From: Cryptomeria japonica
Lineage: Eukaryota; Streptophyta; Pinopsida; Cupressales; Cupressaceae
Assembly: GCF_030272615.1 (NCBI RefSeq)
Contig: NC_081414.1
Coordinates: forward strand, 816,640,396 to 816,704,395
Direction: 5' to 3'
DNA: 64,000 nucleotides
The notes beneath the pieces were generated by a model that ran no database searches, was not told the origin of the DNA, and worked only from the letters and a program-made list of their open reading frames with translations. The position numbers were made by a program, and so were the translations under genes. Position 1 is the first letter of the stretch. Each line of letters opens with the position of its first letter. Of the stretch, positions 1-12,525 are shown piece by piece.

Positions 1-483
1 CTTCAGAAAATCATCCATTGTATTTCTTTTGTGATTCTTTGTTTGATCGATCAATGTTTTGCTTTGTGATTTGCGTGAGCCTTTGGTTGTTGGAAATGAT
101 GTTCTGAGTTTTGCAAGTAGTTTTGATGGTTTGAACATGCTGCAAGTTTTAGACGGTTATTTCCCCTAGCTAAGTGTACCTCTTGATGCGAGTATGTACA
201 ATGATTACCAAGCCATGGTGAGATGTGGTGAAAGGCTAGATGGATAAATTAGGATAGTGACTATGCTAAGTATGTCCTAAATGGATATTTGTGATAAAAT
301 GTCGGGCGATGGTCGATAGTGATTTACTGTGGAGATAAGGATATGGATATAGATAGAGGAGCTCTTCTTTCACAATAGCGCCTGTTACCAGGTTTTCACC
401 AGTTGCTTTTATTGTACCTTTTTATCTGCTTTTTCTTGATTTTAAAATATTTTTTTTTGACTTTTTCCGTGTATTGGACTAAA
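1..483 (-). other. Post-pol region of element A
   Basis: Sequence downstream of pol on the minus strand, colinear with 58021-58492 of element B. No reading frame of note. The accessory antisense gene that element B carries further downstream would lie left of the window. Confidence 0.7.
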
Positions 484-1779
484 GTGTAATATTTCTTTAG
501 ATGGATGTTGTTAGTTGGTTCGTCGAGCACATCTCCTTTTGAAGTTGTTAGCTGACACCTGATCCATAGACTGATATGATGACATAGGGACCTAACCAGT
601 TAGGTTCAAATTTCCCTTTCTTTTCTCGATCTTGCTGATTTCTAGGATTTTCCTTGAGTACTAGGTCACCAAACTAAAAAATCCGGGGAATGACTTTGTG
701 GTTGTAGCTTCTGCACATGCGTTGTTGATATGCTTTGAGATGAATATAAGCACGCTGGCATCTTTCATCTAATAGTTCAAGTTCTTGCAGTCGGTTAACT
801 TGATACTCTTCATCTGGGGTTAAGCCTTTTGGAGAGACTCTGAGAGATGGAATTTCTACCTCCAGGGGTAAAATAGCTTCTAATCTATATACCAATGAGT
901 ATGGTGTAGCTCTTGTAGGTGTGCGAATGCTAGTTCTATATGCCTAGAGTGCGGGATTGAGTTGTACATGCCAATCTTTGCCTGCATCATTCACTGTTTT
1001 CTTTAGGATTTTCAATATTGTCTTGTTGGATGCTTCTGCCTGACCATTCCCCTGTGGGTAGTATGGTGTAGAGAAATGATGTTGGATTTTGAAATTTTCA
1101 CATAGTTCTCAGACATCTTAGTTTTTGAAAGGTTGTCCATTATCAGTGATGATGGAACTAGGAATACCATATCTGCAGATTAGATAATTAAGGATAAAAG
1201 AGGCAATTTGTTTCCCAGTCATTGTGGTCATGGGGACTTCTTTGATCCATTTGGTAAAGTATTCTATTGCGGTGATAATGAACTTGTGTCCATTTGAAGA
1301 TGAAGGATGAATTTTGCCGACTAAGTCTAGTCCCCATTGACAAAAGGGCTAGGATGTTGTGAATGGTTGCAGTTCCTGTGCTGGTGCATGTATAAGATTG
1401 CCATGGATCTGGCATTTAGGACACTTTTTTGCAAAGTGATAAGAATCTTTTTCTATTGTAGGCCAGTAGTACCCCATCCTTAGAAGATTTTTAGAAAGAG
1501 TAGTACCACTGGAATGTGTACCATAGTTACCTTCGTGAAGCTCGTGTAAAGCGGAGTCAGATTCATTATGATCAAGGCAACGAAGAAGAGTACCATCTAG
1601 ACCTCGACGATACAAAGTATCAGTAGTAAGGGTATAGCGGGAGGCTTGTCGGATAAAATTACATTTTTGGTTTCGGGATTGGTCAATGGGTAGGATATTG
1701 GTCTTAAGATACTCATATATCATTCCATATAAGGGGGAGTCTGAACCAGTTAAGATGTAGATAACCTAGGATTCTGAGT
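484..1779 (-). pseudogene. Integrase of element A (broken)
   Basis: The HHCC zinc-binding part (HELHEGNYGTHSSG and KKCPKCQIHGN) lies at about 1560-1400. The core then runs through GLD, TDNG and the region around QGNGQAEASNK, to a C-terminal part with GDLVLKENP and GPYVIISVYGSG and a last motif HLKKYYT near 490. There are several in-frame stops and a small frameshift after TDNG. No chromodomain is present. Integrase would insert the cDNA; this copy cannot make it. Confidence 0.88.
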
Positions 1780-2398
1780 GGTCATAGGCTGGGGAGAACA
1801 GTTGCTCTACCAGAAACTCGTAACGACTCTGTTGTTCTAGAATTTATAGTAATGAAGTGATAGTAGCCATTGCATCGGCTGCTTTGTTGTTCAATCTTGG
1901 TATTTGCTTGAAGGTGATGTGTGTAAAATATTGCTTGAAGTCATCCACCATTCACTTATAGGGTAGCAGCTTGTCATCCTTTGTCTGATAATCATTGTTG
2001 ATTTGATTGATGACTAATTGTGAGTCTTCGTAGACCTTTAACTCTGTGATTTTCCATTCTACGACCATTTTCATGCCTACAACGAATGCCTCATATTCAA
2101 TCACATTATTTGTGCATGGGAACATAAGCCTATATGATCTTGGTATAGTGTGTCCTTCGGGAGTGATGAATAGAATGCCAACACCTAAACCATGTTGTGT
2201 GTAGGATCCGTCAAAGTATAGGGTCCATTGTTTGGTAGAGATAGCAAGAATTTCCTTGTCTGGAAATTCAATCTCCATAGTTTGTTTTCCCGGTAGTGGT
2301 GCTTCTGCTAGTTGATCTGCAATTACTTGTCCCTTGATAGCTCTTCGCTCCGTATAGTGGATATCAAATTCACTGAGAATCATGACCCATTTAGCCAA
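1780..2398 (-). pseudogene. Second (archaeal-type) RNase H of element A
   Basis: Follows directly after the shared TGA. It shows the acidic positions expected of a type I RNase H: YFDGS at about 2216, IEYEAF at about 2100 and the YEDSQLVI region at about 2015. This additional RNase H is a marker of the Tat lineage and is thought to support the degenerate first RNase H. Element A has IEYEAF and YEDS where element B keeps AEYEAL and YGDS. A stop interrupts the frame near 1950. Confidence 0.85.
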
Positions 2399-3899
2399 TC
2401 AGCCTGTAAGAGCTGCCTTGCTAAGTAAATATTTGAGAGGATCAATTTTTGCAACTAGCTTAATTCTGTGAGCTAGCATGTAGTGGCGGAATTTTTGAGA
2501 GGCGAAGACCATAGCCAAGAAGGCTTTCTCAATAAAGGTGTAATTTAGCTCATAGCTGTTCAATGTCCTGCTGATGTAGTATATTGTTTGTTCCTTGCCT
2601 TGTTGATCTTCTTGTGCTAATAGTGCCCCCAGAGATTTATCTATTTTTGAAATGTAGAGAATAAGTGGCTTTCCTACTATCAATGGTACCAAAACTGGTG
2701 GGTTCATCAGATATTGCTTGATTTGATAGAAGGATTCTGCACATTTGGCTTCCCATCTGAATGGTACATTTTTATGTAACAAATGATTGAATGGTAGGCT
2801 TTTATCTGCTAATTGAGCGATGAATCGCCTGATTGATTGGAGCCGTCCTTGTAGAGATCTAAGTTGGCTGATGTTCTTTGGCGGTGGCATCTCCATGATG
2901 TCTTGTACCTTTGCTGGATCTGCTTCAATACCCTTAACTGAGACTATGTAGCCTAGTAACTTGCCTGATGTAACCCTGAAGACACACTTCTTAGGGTTGA
3001 GCCTGACTTGGAATTTCTCCAATCGATCAAAAATCTTTGCTAAGATGCTTAGGTGTTCTGCTCTAGTGAAGGATTTAGCTAGTAAATCATCCACATAGTT
3101 TTCCATGAAGGTATGCATCATATCATGAAAGATTGTTGTCATTGCTCGTTGATAAGTTGCCCTTGCATTCTTTAAGCCAAAAGGCATGACATTCCAATAG
3201 TATGTTCCCCAAGGACAGGTGAATGCTATTTTATCTTGATCCCTTGGAGCGATCTTGATTTGGTTATATCCTGAAAAACCGTCCATTAGTGATAACATTG
3301 CATGGCCTGCTATGAGGTCTACAATTATGTCGATACTAGGCAAAGGAAAGTCATCCTTTGGATAGGTGTTGTTGACATCTCTAAAATCTGTGCATATTCT
3401 GATACTCCCATCTGGTTTTAAAATTGGTACAATGTTGGAAATCCATTCTACATAGTCAATGGGTCGGATGAATCCGACATCTAATAGTTTCTTTAGTTCA
3501 GCTTTGACCATGAGTGCCACATGTGGATTCATCTTTCGTAGTTTTTGCTTAATCGGTTTAGCTCCTGGAGCCATAGACAAGTGATGCATGATTAATTGTG
3601 GATCAATCCCGGGCATATCTGCATATGCCCAAGCAAAGTTGATTTGCTTTTCTTTAAAAAAATTTGATAAATTCTGATCTTTCTACTTCTGTCAGAGATT
3701 CTGCAAGGTGTATATTTTTTGCTGCTTCTGTAGTACCAATGTTGATTGATTGAGTGGGCTCAATCAATATGGGTGATCGCTCATGAAAATGTTCAAGAAG
3801 AGTGTCAAGTCTCCCATCTTTAGGTACCTTAAAAAGGTTTTCACCCTCAGATGCGTCCTTTATTTTCACTTTTTTGTGATCTAGAGTTGCCATTGACTG
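2399..3899 (-). pseudogene. Reverse transcriptase and first RNase H of element A
   Basis: The RT shows the usual fingers and palm: KPDGSIRICTDFRDVN, then the catalytic YVDDLL at about 3104-3087. A gypsy RNase H follows (about 2750-2410). From 3616 to 2399 the frame is open for 405 codons, the longest intact piece of this copy, and ends in a TGA after KAALTG. Element B has a TGA at exactly the same place. RT would copy the RNA in the particle; here the gene is broken upstream and downstream. Confidence 0.9.
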
Positions 3900-6239
3900 G
3901 TTTTCAGCATTAGATCCTTTATTTGGTTTATTTTTGCGACTGAGAGACTTGGCACTCCCTGGGGTGCAAATGTCATTATTTTGTTCATTGGTAGAGTCTG
4001 TTTCTGGGTTAATGGTACATAGGTAGTGGATAATAGATTCATCATTTGGGAAAATTGGTATATCATGTATTCTGGGTTCATCCCAATAGATGAGGTCAAG
4101 AAAGACAAGTGGTAAGGAATCGTTTGGTGGATCAAGTTCTGCTACGGTAAGTGTCAGGATAGAGGTTTCATTGTGATTAGTTCAGGTGTTAAAGAAGTCC
4201 AAGATTCTGTCAAGGTCTTCTATGGCATCATCCTCCATATAGACTTATTCATAATGTTTCTGCTTGCTTTCCTTAGCGTCATAGATATTCGGTGGTCCAA
4301 ATTCAAGTAGTGTAATTTCTGTGCTATGTTCTTCTTGAGAAAGGGATATAGAACTAATATTTTCAGCGGTATTTTCAGTAGCATTTGAGTAGCTACCCCA
4401 TTCATATTCATTGGAATCAGTCTCAAAGTTATCATCCCAGATCTTTTCAGTGCTGTAAATAGGTATGTTGAATGGCGAAAATAGATCTTTGATAATTGAT
4501 ACTATTCTGCTAGCTTTTTTTGATTCTGCGTCAGATCCTGCTTCTATTTTTTGCATTTGTTCATAGACTGTTTCTTCCCAGGGAGGAATGATGTTGCCCT
4601 GAGGTGATTCTTCTTTGTTCGATATTTGTTCATGAATATGAGCTATTGCTATAGATATTGCCTTCTTGTGAATGATGGGCTTCTCTTGATGTTGCTTCTT
4701 TTCTTGATGTTCACGTTCCTTACGGATTGTTTCTGCTGACTCAAATAGTGCTTCTTGCCAGGATTCTTCTTTGTACTTCTTCTTTGATTTCCATTCAGGT
4801 TTGTGATATTTGAGTGGTATTTTCTTTGGTAGTAGAGTGAATTCAAAGCCCAATCCTTTTTTGTCTTTACTAAATTGTGAAGGAGGATCCAATGGTTATG
4901 TGACACCTTCCTGACGCTTACCAATAGGTCCTTTGCTATTGTATCCCATTTGCTGCATGATTAAGTAACCTTTTCCATATAGGTGTGTTGGTATAGCTAT
5001 TTCTACAGTAGATGCTTTGTCGTCTTCTTCTTCATATTTGTATAACCAGCTAAGGATGTCCTTTTCCTCTGATTCATGTGCTAGAGTGCCAAGTTGGATG
5101 AATGTGCCATCAAACTTGGTGATGGGTTGAGTTGCTTGATGTGTTGATGTTGTAGGTAGTCCATGAGATCTAGGTGATGTGGGTAAGCTTATCAAACACA
5201 TGGGTTCCAAAGAGTATTCTCCCATGCCTTGTTCTTTGATTTTTAATTTCTGCTTGAAATCTCTAGGTAGTGATTTAGACTTCTCTTGTTGAAGATCTGA
5301 TGCTGAGGGATTTTGTTTCTCTCTCTATTATGCGGAACCAAACTGTCCTGGGCTGCCCCCATTGCATTACAATGTTGAAATGGATTGTGATCAGCAGATA
5401 TAGAAACCTCATGCCCATTATAGGGGAATTTGACACATTGGTGATATGTAGAAGGCACTGCCTACATTTCATGTATCCAGGGTCGACCCAATAAGATATT
5501 GTATGTAACGTCTATGTCTAAGACCTGGCACATAGTATCTCTTTGTATTGGTCAGACTTGAATCAACAACACCACTGTTCCTTTAGAGGATCTTTCTTCA
5601 TCATCATATGCCTTTATAGTAATCTTTTTGCGTGGATCAATAGACTCCTCTGAGAAGCCTAATGCATAGATAAGTTTTAAGGTACACATATTAAACCCAA
5701 CTCCTCCATCTATCAATACTCGTTTTACTCGGTGTTTATAAATGATGACTTCAATATGGAGAGGAGTGTTATGTGGATGACTTAGTGAGATATTATCATG
5801 CTCTGAAAAAGTGAGATTATGAGGCCCTATCATATGAGCGACCATGGCTTGGAATTTGTCAGCATCCAGATCTTGAGGTACATTTGTTTCTAATAATGCT
5901 TGCTCCAATATGTCTTTGTGTTTTGGTGAAAGTTTTAACAATTCCAGTATAGATATTTGAGCAGGAGTTTTGCACAGTTGGCTGACTAGATCATATTGAA
6001 TTTTGGGTATAGCATTTGTTGTTGACGTATGTCCTTTCAAGACATATTTTTGAGCTCTTGTTGTTATGTTGATAGATTCATGATCACGTTGATCTCAGAT
6101 TGTGATGACATTGACTTGATTGTCTTCAGCTAATATATGATTGATGGTGCTATTGTAGATGTGATTGATACGAGCTACACGGGTATCGTTCGAGGTCGAA
6201 GCTCCATCCTTGTTGTAGTTTGGAAGAGGATTTTAAAAG
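3900..6239 (-). pseudogene. pol N-terminal region of element A: protease, G-patch-like segment, linker
   Basis: The aspartic protease lies at about 5790-5480, with VLIDGGVGFN as active site and ILLGRPWI near its end; DGG instead of the retroviral DTG is usual in this lineage. A TGA and a frame change interrupt it near 5550. A glycine-rich G-patch-like segment (GKGYLIMQQMGYNSKGPIG) follows at about 5000-4915. After it comes a charged linker (about 4890-3900) that includes a lysine- and glutamate-rich stretch and is conserved in element B. Multiple frameshifts and stops are present. Confidence 0.85.
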
Positions 6240-7893
6240 CTCCATGGTCACCGTTTGTCTTGAGACCATCTACCGTTAAATCACCTCTATCAATCATGTC
6301 CTAAACAATGTTTTTTAGTCTCATGCAATCATTTGTTTGATGACCTTTGTTGCGATGAAAATCACAAAAGTGTGAGTCATTCCACCAAGGTGGTTTGATT
6401 TGTGGTTCATAGTTGCTGATTGCTAGTAAAGAGATAATTTTATTTGCCTGGATTTCTCTGAATGCTGACTCCAATGATTGTCCCAGAGGTGTGTAGACAT
6501 GTTTTTGGAAATTGTTGGTGTTACCTCGTGAATTATTATTAGGTCGTCGATTTGCATGATTGTTTTGAGCATTGTTGGTGTTGTTTGGGTTGGGTTGACC
6601 TTGATTGGTGTTCGGTGCGTATGTGTTAGTGTCTGGGTTAGCACCTTTGGGGTTCTTTGTAGCTTGAGGATTTCCTGATAAGGCAAGCACGGGTTGTTTA
6701 GATTTTGGATCATGTGGTTCATTGCCTCCTTTGTTTCCATTGTTCTTATTTCTGGTCCAGAATCTAGATTTGTCTAAGTTGTTGTTATTTTGGTTATTGT
6801 AGTTTGATGAACCTGTTCCTTCTTTGAAGAATTTAAGCATTCCTTTCTTAACACATGCTTCTTCTACTTGAATGTCATTTTCAATCAATTTAGAAAGATG
6901 GTATGCATTGGAGTTTGAGTCTGTAACTCATCTCATCATTCAAGCTGTTAATGAAAATTTCCATTTTCTCCTTTTCAGGAATATCTCGAGGATATCGTGA
7001 AACCATACGTTGCCAACGTTGAAGGAATACCATGAATGTTTCATTGTTTTTTCTGTTTGGTGTTACAGACGTCTAGCATGGTAATAGCATGTTGAATGTT
7101 ATAAGAATATTGAGTTATGAATTTGTTGACTAGTTCATCAAATGATCTGACAAGAGGTGTGATTTTGGATAACCATTCCATTATTTGTCCTCCCAAACTT
7201 CATGGGAATAACCTCATCAAATAGGTGTCATCATGAGCAAATTCAAGACTCATGGTGCAGAATTCTCGAACATGATCACGAGGATCGCTTTTCCCATCGT
7301 ATTTGTCAAATTTTGGAACGTCTGAGTTTGGAGGAAAAGGGACCATGTGCAATCTTCTATCAAAGGATAAGGACAAATTTCATTTAGTGAATATCGTATT
7401 GTTGTCCCTTGTTGCATGTCTTGCATTTGTCTTTATAACATTTGCATTTATTAAGTAAGGGCAACCAAAGGTGCTTTGTTTTGCCGAGGGAAGACTTCTT
7501 CTCTTGCATTAATCCTTTGTTGAAATGGTGTATGGAATGGTATATTTTTGTCGGGGATGCATTACTCAGGGATGTTTTGCCCTGGTGTATTTTGTTCCGG
7601 TATGTTTTGTTTAGGAATATCTTGCTCAGGGTCACGTGCTTCCCCTTCTCGTTGTCGTTCTTGATAGTCGTAATGTTGAGATCTTGTTCTAAACATGTTT
7701 GTGTCAAATTCTTCAGGAAGTTTAACCCCTTTGCTCGTAAGCATGAGTAGGTATTTTTCCTTCTCATTTTCCATGAGTCTTTCTACAAGTTTTTGAAATG
7801 AAGCACTCTCTTGGCATTCCTGGAGAAGTTCTTAGAAATTTCAGCGTCCTCTAGACTCAGATGCTCGAAAGGATTTGATAATCTTCGATTCAT
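6240..7893 (-). pseudogene. gag region of element A (broken)
   Basis: Gag is the structural protein that packages the element RNA into virus-like particles in the cytoplasm. The start codon at 7893 is placed by alignment with element B (both begin MNRRLSNPFE). The retrotransposon Gag core lies at about 7330-6890 and the zinc finger of the type C-x2-H-x5-H-x4-C (CDFHRNKGHQTNDC) at about 6390-6330, preceded by an asparagine-rich linker. Several frameshifts and stops break it, including a TAG just after the zinc finger where element B keeps CAA. No gag-pol frameshift signal is needed: in both copies gag and pol lie in one ancestral frame. Confidence 0.85.
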
Positions 7894-8806
7894 GCTGGAT
7901 TCTGATTGTATTTCGCTTTGTTTGTTTTGTTGAGAGTGAGTAACAACAGGCATCTAGTAGAAGCTTTCTGTGATAAAGGGGATAAAATTCTCTTTGATGT
8001 GTTGCTCAGGGGTTGGTGGTTCAAATCGGGGTATGTTGTAAGTGATGCACTCGTCGGGAAAAAATGCATGATTGATCTTTCCTCCACGGTTTATGATTTG
8101 ACTGAATGTGGATTTTTGACAATATGCCCTAGTCTTCAAAGGTTCCTTCTCAAATTCGTTGGATTTGTTTTGGATATAAAGTTTGACGTGATGAATAAAT
8201 GTTCAATGAGATTTGAAGAGTTGACGATTGATGTATAAAAATTTATTTCTTTTGACAAATTTGGAAAAACTTGGTTGTTGTTTCTTCAACGTGGTGTTAC
8301 AATAAATATTCTTTCTTCTCAGAATATGAGGATTAGTCATGCATAAGTGATTCATAGTTTCCTTTTGAATTGTTTTGGATTCAGTTTATCTTGTTTTGAA
8401 AACTCAAGTTTTACTTTATTGAAGTGAAGGTTTAGATGCCCCCTCACGACAAAGTATGCCAAATGATATGGAAAAAGTTTCATGATATGGAAACTTGATT
8501 TGACAACTTGAGGCTTTGAACAAGTGTGTTTTGGATAAAATCCGTGAGATAATAAAGGACCTATTCATCACTCGCGATGATGTTTCTTGATTTTGATAGG
8601 ATAGATATGTTTATCGTGCAACCGGTTTTGGATACTGGACAACTTTTGTTTGACTAGAAATTTGTCTTAGAAATAGCTTTTAAAGCCCTATTTTTGATAT
8701 TCTGTTTTGACGAAAATGAAGCTGATGAAAGGAGATTTTCAAAAATGTTTTCAAAATTTTCTAAATTTATCACTGTTCTACCCCCTGTTTTTCTATTTTT
8801 TATTAC

Positions 8807-9180
8807 GCGCTAAAGTAGAGATGGGATGCACTACAGAAAGTTTTCAATGCGCTAAGGAAAAGACCACATGTGCTAGGCTGCCCTTGGCTAAATGGTAACT
8901 AGTTTAGACTGTTTATTTTTGCTTTCTATTTTGCTCAAAAGATCATGCGCTAGTATGGGCCTGCTAAGTGCTAACTGATCAACTCTATGCACTAGTTTCT
9001 GACTCCTACGCGCTAAGCTAATGCTTCCACACACTAGACTGTTCTTAAAACGTGCTAAGTTACGACTATGGGTTTTGGATTCTTGGTAAAGCGTTATTGT
9101 TAAGACTTGACGCGCTAAAGTTCAGTTTTAATGCGCTAAAAGATAGTTCACATGCGCTAAGAGGTTGTTCTTACGCGCTA
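8807..9180 (-). repeat. 21-bp phased TAGCGC array, gag-proximal (element A)
   Basis: Second array of the same octamer. Core end positions on the plus strand are 8812, 8833, 8854, 8875, 8952, 8973, 8994, 9015, 9036, 9057, 9117, 9138, 9159 and 9180. Eleven of thirteen steps are exactly 21 bp and one is exactly 60 bp. Several cores carry G to A or C to T changes (GCACTA, GTGCTA) without any change of spacing. Homologous to 48319-48827 of element B. Confidence 0.9.
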
Positions 9181-10700
9181 GACTGCCCTGATGTATTGAT
9201 TTGGTTGTTTTCTGTGGTTTTTAGATCTTTATTTTGAATTTTTCAGTGTTGATAGATGATTTTCCAAAGTAACAAATGAAAGCACGACACCAAAGAGACA
9301 ATCATTTTGCTTAATCTAACAATAAGTGTATGTTCTACGAGGATGTGTTCAAATCCCCAATGTTTTAACAGGTTTGGATACAAATAATACACTTCAAAAA
9401 GACTCTTTATTCAATGGTCATAAGTAATATCATATCCCACTAGTCTCAATACTCTGTCAGCTCAAACAGCAGTGTCACCCCCTAGAGGGTGCCTGTTTTT
9501 TTGCCTTTTGCTAGAAATTAACTCAAAGTGAATTGCTTCACAATTGAGTAGTTATCTTGGGAGATATATGGTGAGTAATCTTGGGGGTGAATTCTTCCCC
9601 ACCCTTGCACCATGATATTACAAATGTCTGGTTACTGACTCGGCTCAAAGTTTCTATGCTAAAGTTTGTAATCAGGCTTCCTGTTTGGCCGTCAGTGATA
9701 AAATCCCTCAGGAGGCTTCCCAACCTTTAGAACAAAGGCTTTACGTATCTCAAGGATATTGGGGGAAGGCTAATCGTTGCGCGCAACCGTTGAAAAGGAC
9801 TTTCATCACTTTCGACTTTTGATTATAGTGGGTTGGAACACTTGGCGTCAAAGTCATTTCCCACTTAGGTTGTTCCCTTCACACTGGCCACGAATGACTT
9901 TAAGAGTTTTTCAACCCCTCGGGAAGGCAGACCTGCTAAAGGATGTAAATGCTTTAAATGACTAAAAGTGTAAGAGTAGTCGGGCTTTTTGATCACCCAG
10001 TTAAGGGGAGAGCATATACCTTCTACTTTCGAGACAAGGCAATCAAGTTGTTCTTTTTATCCTTTCAATTCAGTGATTTTCTAAAATCTATATGGAGATG
10101 TTGCTCCACAAAACATGGTGTTCTTTTTATTTCTTCAAAGCAATGATTATCTAATCTTGAAAAGAACCTGGTCAACAAAGCAAAACTTTGATTGGGTCAA
10201 CAAAAGAAAATCGTAGAAAAGGGAAGAACTTCCCTCTTTGATTATAAACAAAAATTTTTAAGTGTGGTTCTTTTTCCTTGCAAAAATTTAAAATGGATCA
10301 TTTTATGCACCAAAGGATGGTGAGGTTCTTTTTAAAGCTATTTTTGCCAAAAAGAAAGTTTGTTTTGTTCTTTTTAGAGCCCAAAAAGGAAAGTTTTTCT
10401 CTTATGAAAGCAAGAAAGGTTTTTTGATTGTGGTTCTTTTTACAACCCAAAATAAGGCAAGTTCAATTTTATCCAACCAAAAGTAAAAGAATTCCAAATT
10501 TTAACTAACTTAACTAAGTTAGTAAAAAAAAAAAAAATTCTTTGTAATTTTGTAAATAGAACTAAGCTCCCTTTGCAAGAAAATGTCAAAACCCTGCAAA
10601 ATGTCAATCAAACCATTAGAAATTTTTTGAATCTTGTGGACTTCTACAAGTCTAAATTTAAGTTCGGTTACAATTTTTGGTTTTTGTATCTGTTTGTGAT
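9181..10700 (-). other. Conserved leader segment between the two arrays (element A)
   Basis: About 1.5 kb between the two TAGCGC arrays, upstream of gag. Parts are strongly conserved with 47113-48318 of element B, for example the stretch around 9330-9800, although short reading frames in it are not kept open between the copies. I read it as untranslated leader or intron sequence. The part at 10150-10560 is rich in AAAAG and TTTTT runs with phrases like GGTTCTTTTT repeated several times. No coding signal recognised. Confidence 0.6.
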
Positions 10701-10973
10701 GCGCTACAGAACAAATTGTACTTGCTACAATATGACAGTGATGGGCTACAAGATGACAGTGATGTGCTAGGTTGTTTTTAGGATGCGCTAAGATGGTTTT
10801 CGGATGCGCTGCTCTATTTTTCTCCCACGTCGAGACCTACAAGAAAATGTTAGTGGGATAATGCGCTATAGTAAAGACTATACATGCTATTATATAGACC
10901 CCACACGCTAAACAAAAAGTAGGATGCACTAGACTGTTAACCAGATGCGCGAGGGAATGTTTCTCATGCGCTA
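10701..10973 (-). repeat. 21-bp phased TAGCGC array, leader-proximal (element A)
   Basis: The element strand repeats the core TAGCGC(A/G)T, seen on the plus strand as GCGCTA or one-base variants. The last base of the plus-strand core lies at 10706, 10727, 10748, 10769, 10790, 10811, then 10868, 10889, 10910, 10931, 10952, 10973. Ten of the eleven steps are exactly 21 bp. The intervening 13 to 15 bases are not conserved. Homologous to 46691-47112 of element B. Confidence 0.9.
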
Positions 10974-11039
10974 ATTCTTGTTTCCCGCGGACCTACAAAA
11001 ATGGTTAAATTCAAAAACCGATTTGATATATGGGGTCGG

Positions 11040-11057
11040 GCCCCACGGTGGGCGCCA
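11040..11057 (-). other. Primer binding site of element A
   Basis: Minus strand reads TGGCGCCCACCGTGGGGC, four bases (TTTC) after the LTR end, identical to the site in element B at 46607. A start of TGGCGCC is usual in Tat/Athila elements. I believe this version pairs with an arginine tRNA, as in Ogre-type elements, but could not check that. Confidence 0.85.
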
Positions 11058-11061
11058 GAAA

Positions 11062-12525
11062 TGTGTGCGGGAAAAGCGGGTCAATAGAACTTAAAATGTG
11101 AAAAATGAAGCCTAAGGAGCCTTGTCCACACACCCACATGACTTCTTCGTGCAAGCTATGAAGTCACGAAGGATGACTCACCTTCCCAAGGTTGGTTCCA
11201 TGGTTCTCTATCTCACAAGGTCCCTCAAACCAATGTCTTTACTCTCAGATCACTGAGCAAAGTGGTTTAGGGATGACAAATGCAAGAACGAGGGATGCTT
11301 TGATTTGATTTTATTATGAAATTCATCCTAAGCTATGCATGATCTTACAAATGCAATAAACTAGATTATAAGATGACAAGATTAGTAGCAAGACTATCCT
11401 AGCATGATATACTAGTCTATGATTAAGCTAAATGATAAGGAAAATACTCTAAACATGCATATTTAGATTAATTCCTATTTAAAAGAGAGGCTAAATGATG
11501 AGCATAAATGAGATATTAAAGCTTGCATGGATTTGAGTATAAGTATGATGCTAAAGACTTGGATATGTTAAAATGGAGGATGGAGAGATCTATTTATAGC
11601 AAAAATAGGGCAATGGAAGGCCAGGATTGAAAGAGTTAATGAAGGGTTGAGTTTGAAAGTTGCTCAATCCATGTTTGCAATTTGCACCAATGAAATGGTG
11701 ACAATTGTCAACATAAGGTTGGGTTGAGAAGAGAGGTAGGAAGCATTAAATTCTTGAGAAGACCTCATGGTTACCTTAAGAGGTAAGGGTTAAGGTTAGG
11801 TTAAGGTTAGGTTAGGGTTATCCAATGGATAAAGGTTTTACCCAAAAGATAAACTCTTGTGCAAAGGATTAAGGACTAACCATGGTCAAAGCAATAAATG
11901 CTTGATGAGACCCTTGGGTTAAATGGAGGTTGAGTTTAGAAAAAGTCTCTAATCATACTGGAGGCTTGAGTTAACCATTAATGGTTTGGAAGAGAAAGTT
12001 GTTGGAGACTTGAAGCCTTTAATGGTTATCAAAGACTTTGAGGATTTGAGAAGTGACTTCCTCTTGCTTAGGGATGTGACAATATTTAGGAGATGGGTTA
12101 GGCTAATTTAGAAGTGATTAGAAGAATCTAGAATAGGGTTAGGATACGGTTTAGGAGGCAAGTAGGAGATGTAGGAAAATGCAAGTGGATGGAGAGATAA
12201 TAGGATTTAATTGAAATAAAGTTAATTTAATTCAATTTGGTTGCAAGTGGAGGTTTTTAAATAAATTAGATTTATTTAATTGGGATTCCCTATTTAATTA
12301 AATGTAAATTTAATTAAAAGGTTTAGAAGAATAGATTTAATTAAATAAAATGATTTATTCAATTAAATGACCTAAAAGGGGTTAATTGAATTTAATTAAA
12401 TAAATTGAGTAATTTACTTAATTAAACAGGGGAATGTGGATAATTTAATTAAATTAGATTTAATTAAATAGATAAATGAACATAAAATATTCATTTAGGA
12501 ATATAGTCATTTTTATACGTCTACA
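11062..12525 (-). repeat. 5' LTR of element A
   Basis: 1464-bp LTR. On the minus strand it begins TGTAGACGTATAAAAATGAC at 12525 and ends CACACA at 11062, four bases before the primer binding site. A TATA box (TATAAATA on the minus strand) lies at 11598-11591, so transcription should start about 30 bp further left. The U3 half is extremely rich in TTAATTAAAT-like runs. Colinear with the LTR of element B but clearly diverged from it. Confidence 0.92.

Larger units (their letters stand above)
1..12525 (-). mobile_element. Tat-lineage Ty3/gypsy LTR retrotransposon, element A (partial)
   Basis: Long LTR retrotransposon read on the minus strand: 5' LTR at 11062-12525, primer binding site, about 3.1 kb leader, then a decayed gag-pol from 7893 down to about 484. 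Window position 1 corresponds to about position 58492 of element B, so the 3' accessory region and 3' LTR lie to the left of the window. It is the same family as element B: same LTR start, same primer binding site, same leader arrays and colinear proteins. Domain order Gag, protease, RT, RNase H, second archaeal-type RNase H, integrase, with no chromodomain, places it in the Tat lineage. It carries many stops and frameshifts and is more decayed than element B. The right flank begins AGGCA at 12526; the matching target duplication cannot be seen. Confidence 0.93.

Noticed and set aside
7442-7750. Plus-strand frames opposite gag of element A
   Set aside because: Complement of the conserved gag region; no independent signal.
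11780-11822. Telomere-like TTAGG/TTAGGG words
   Set aside because: Short, irregular and inside the LTR of element A; not the plant TTTAGGG array.
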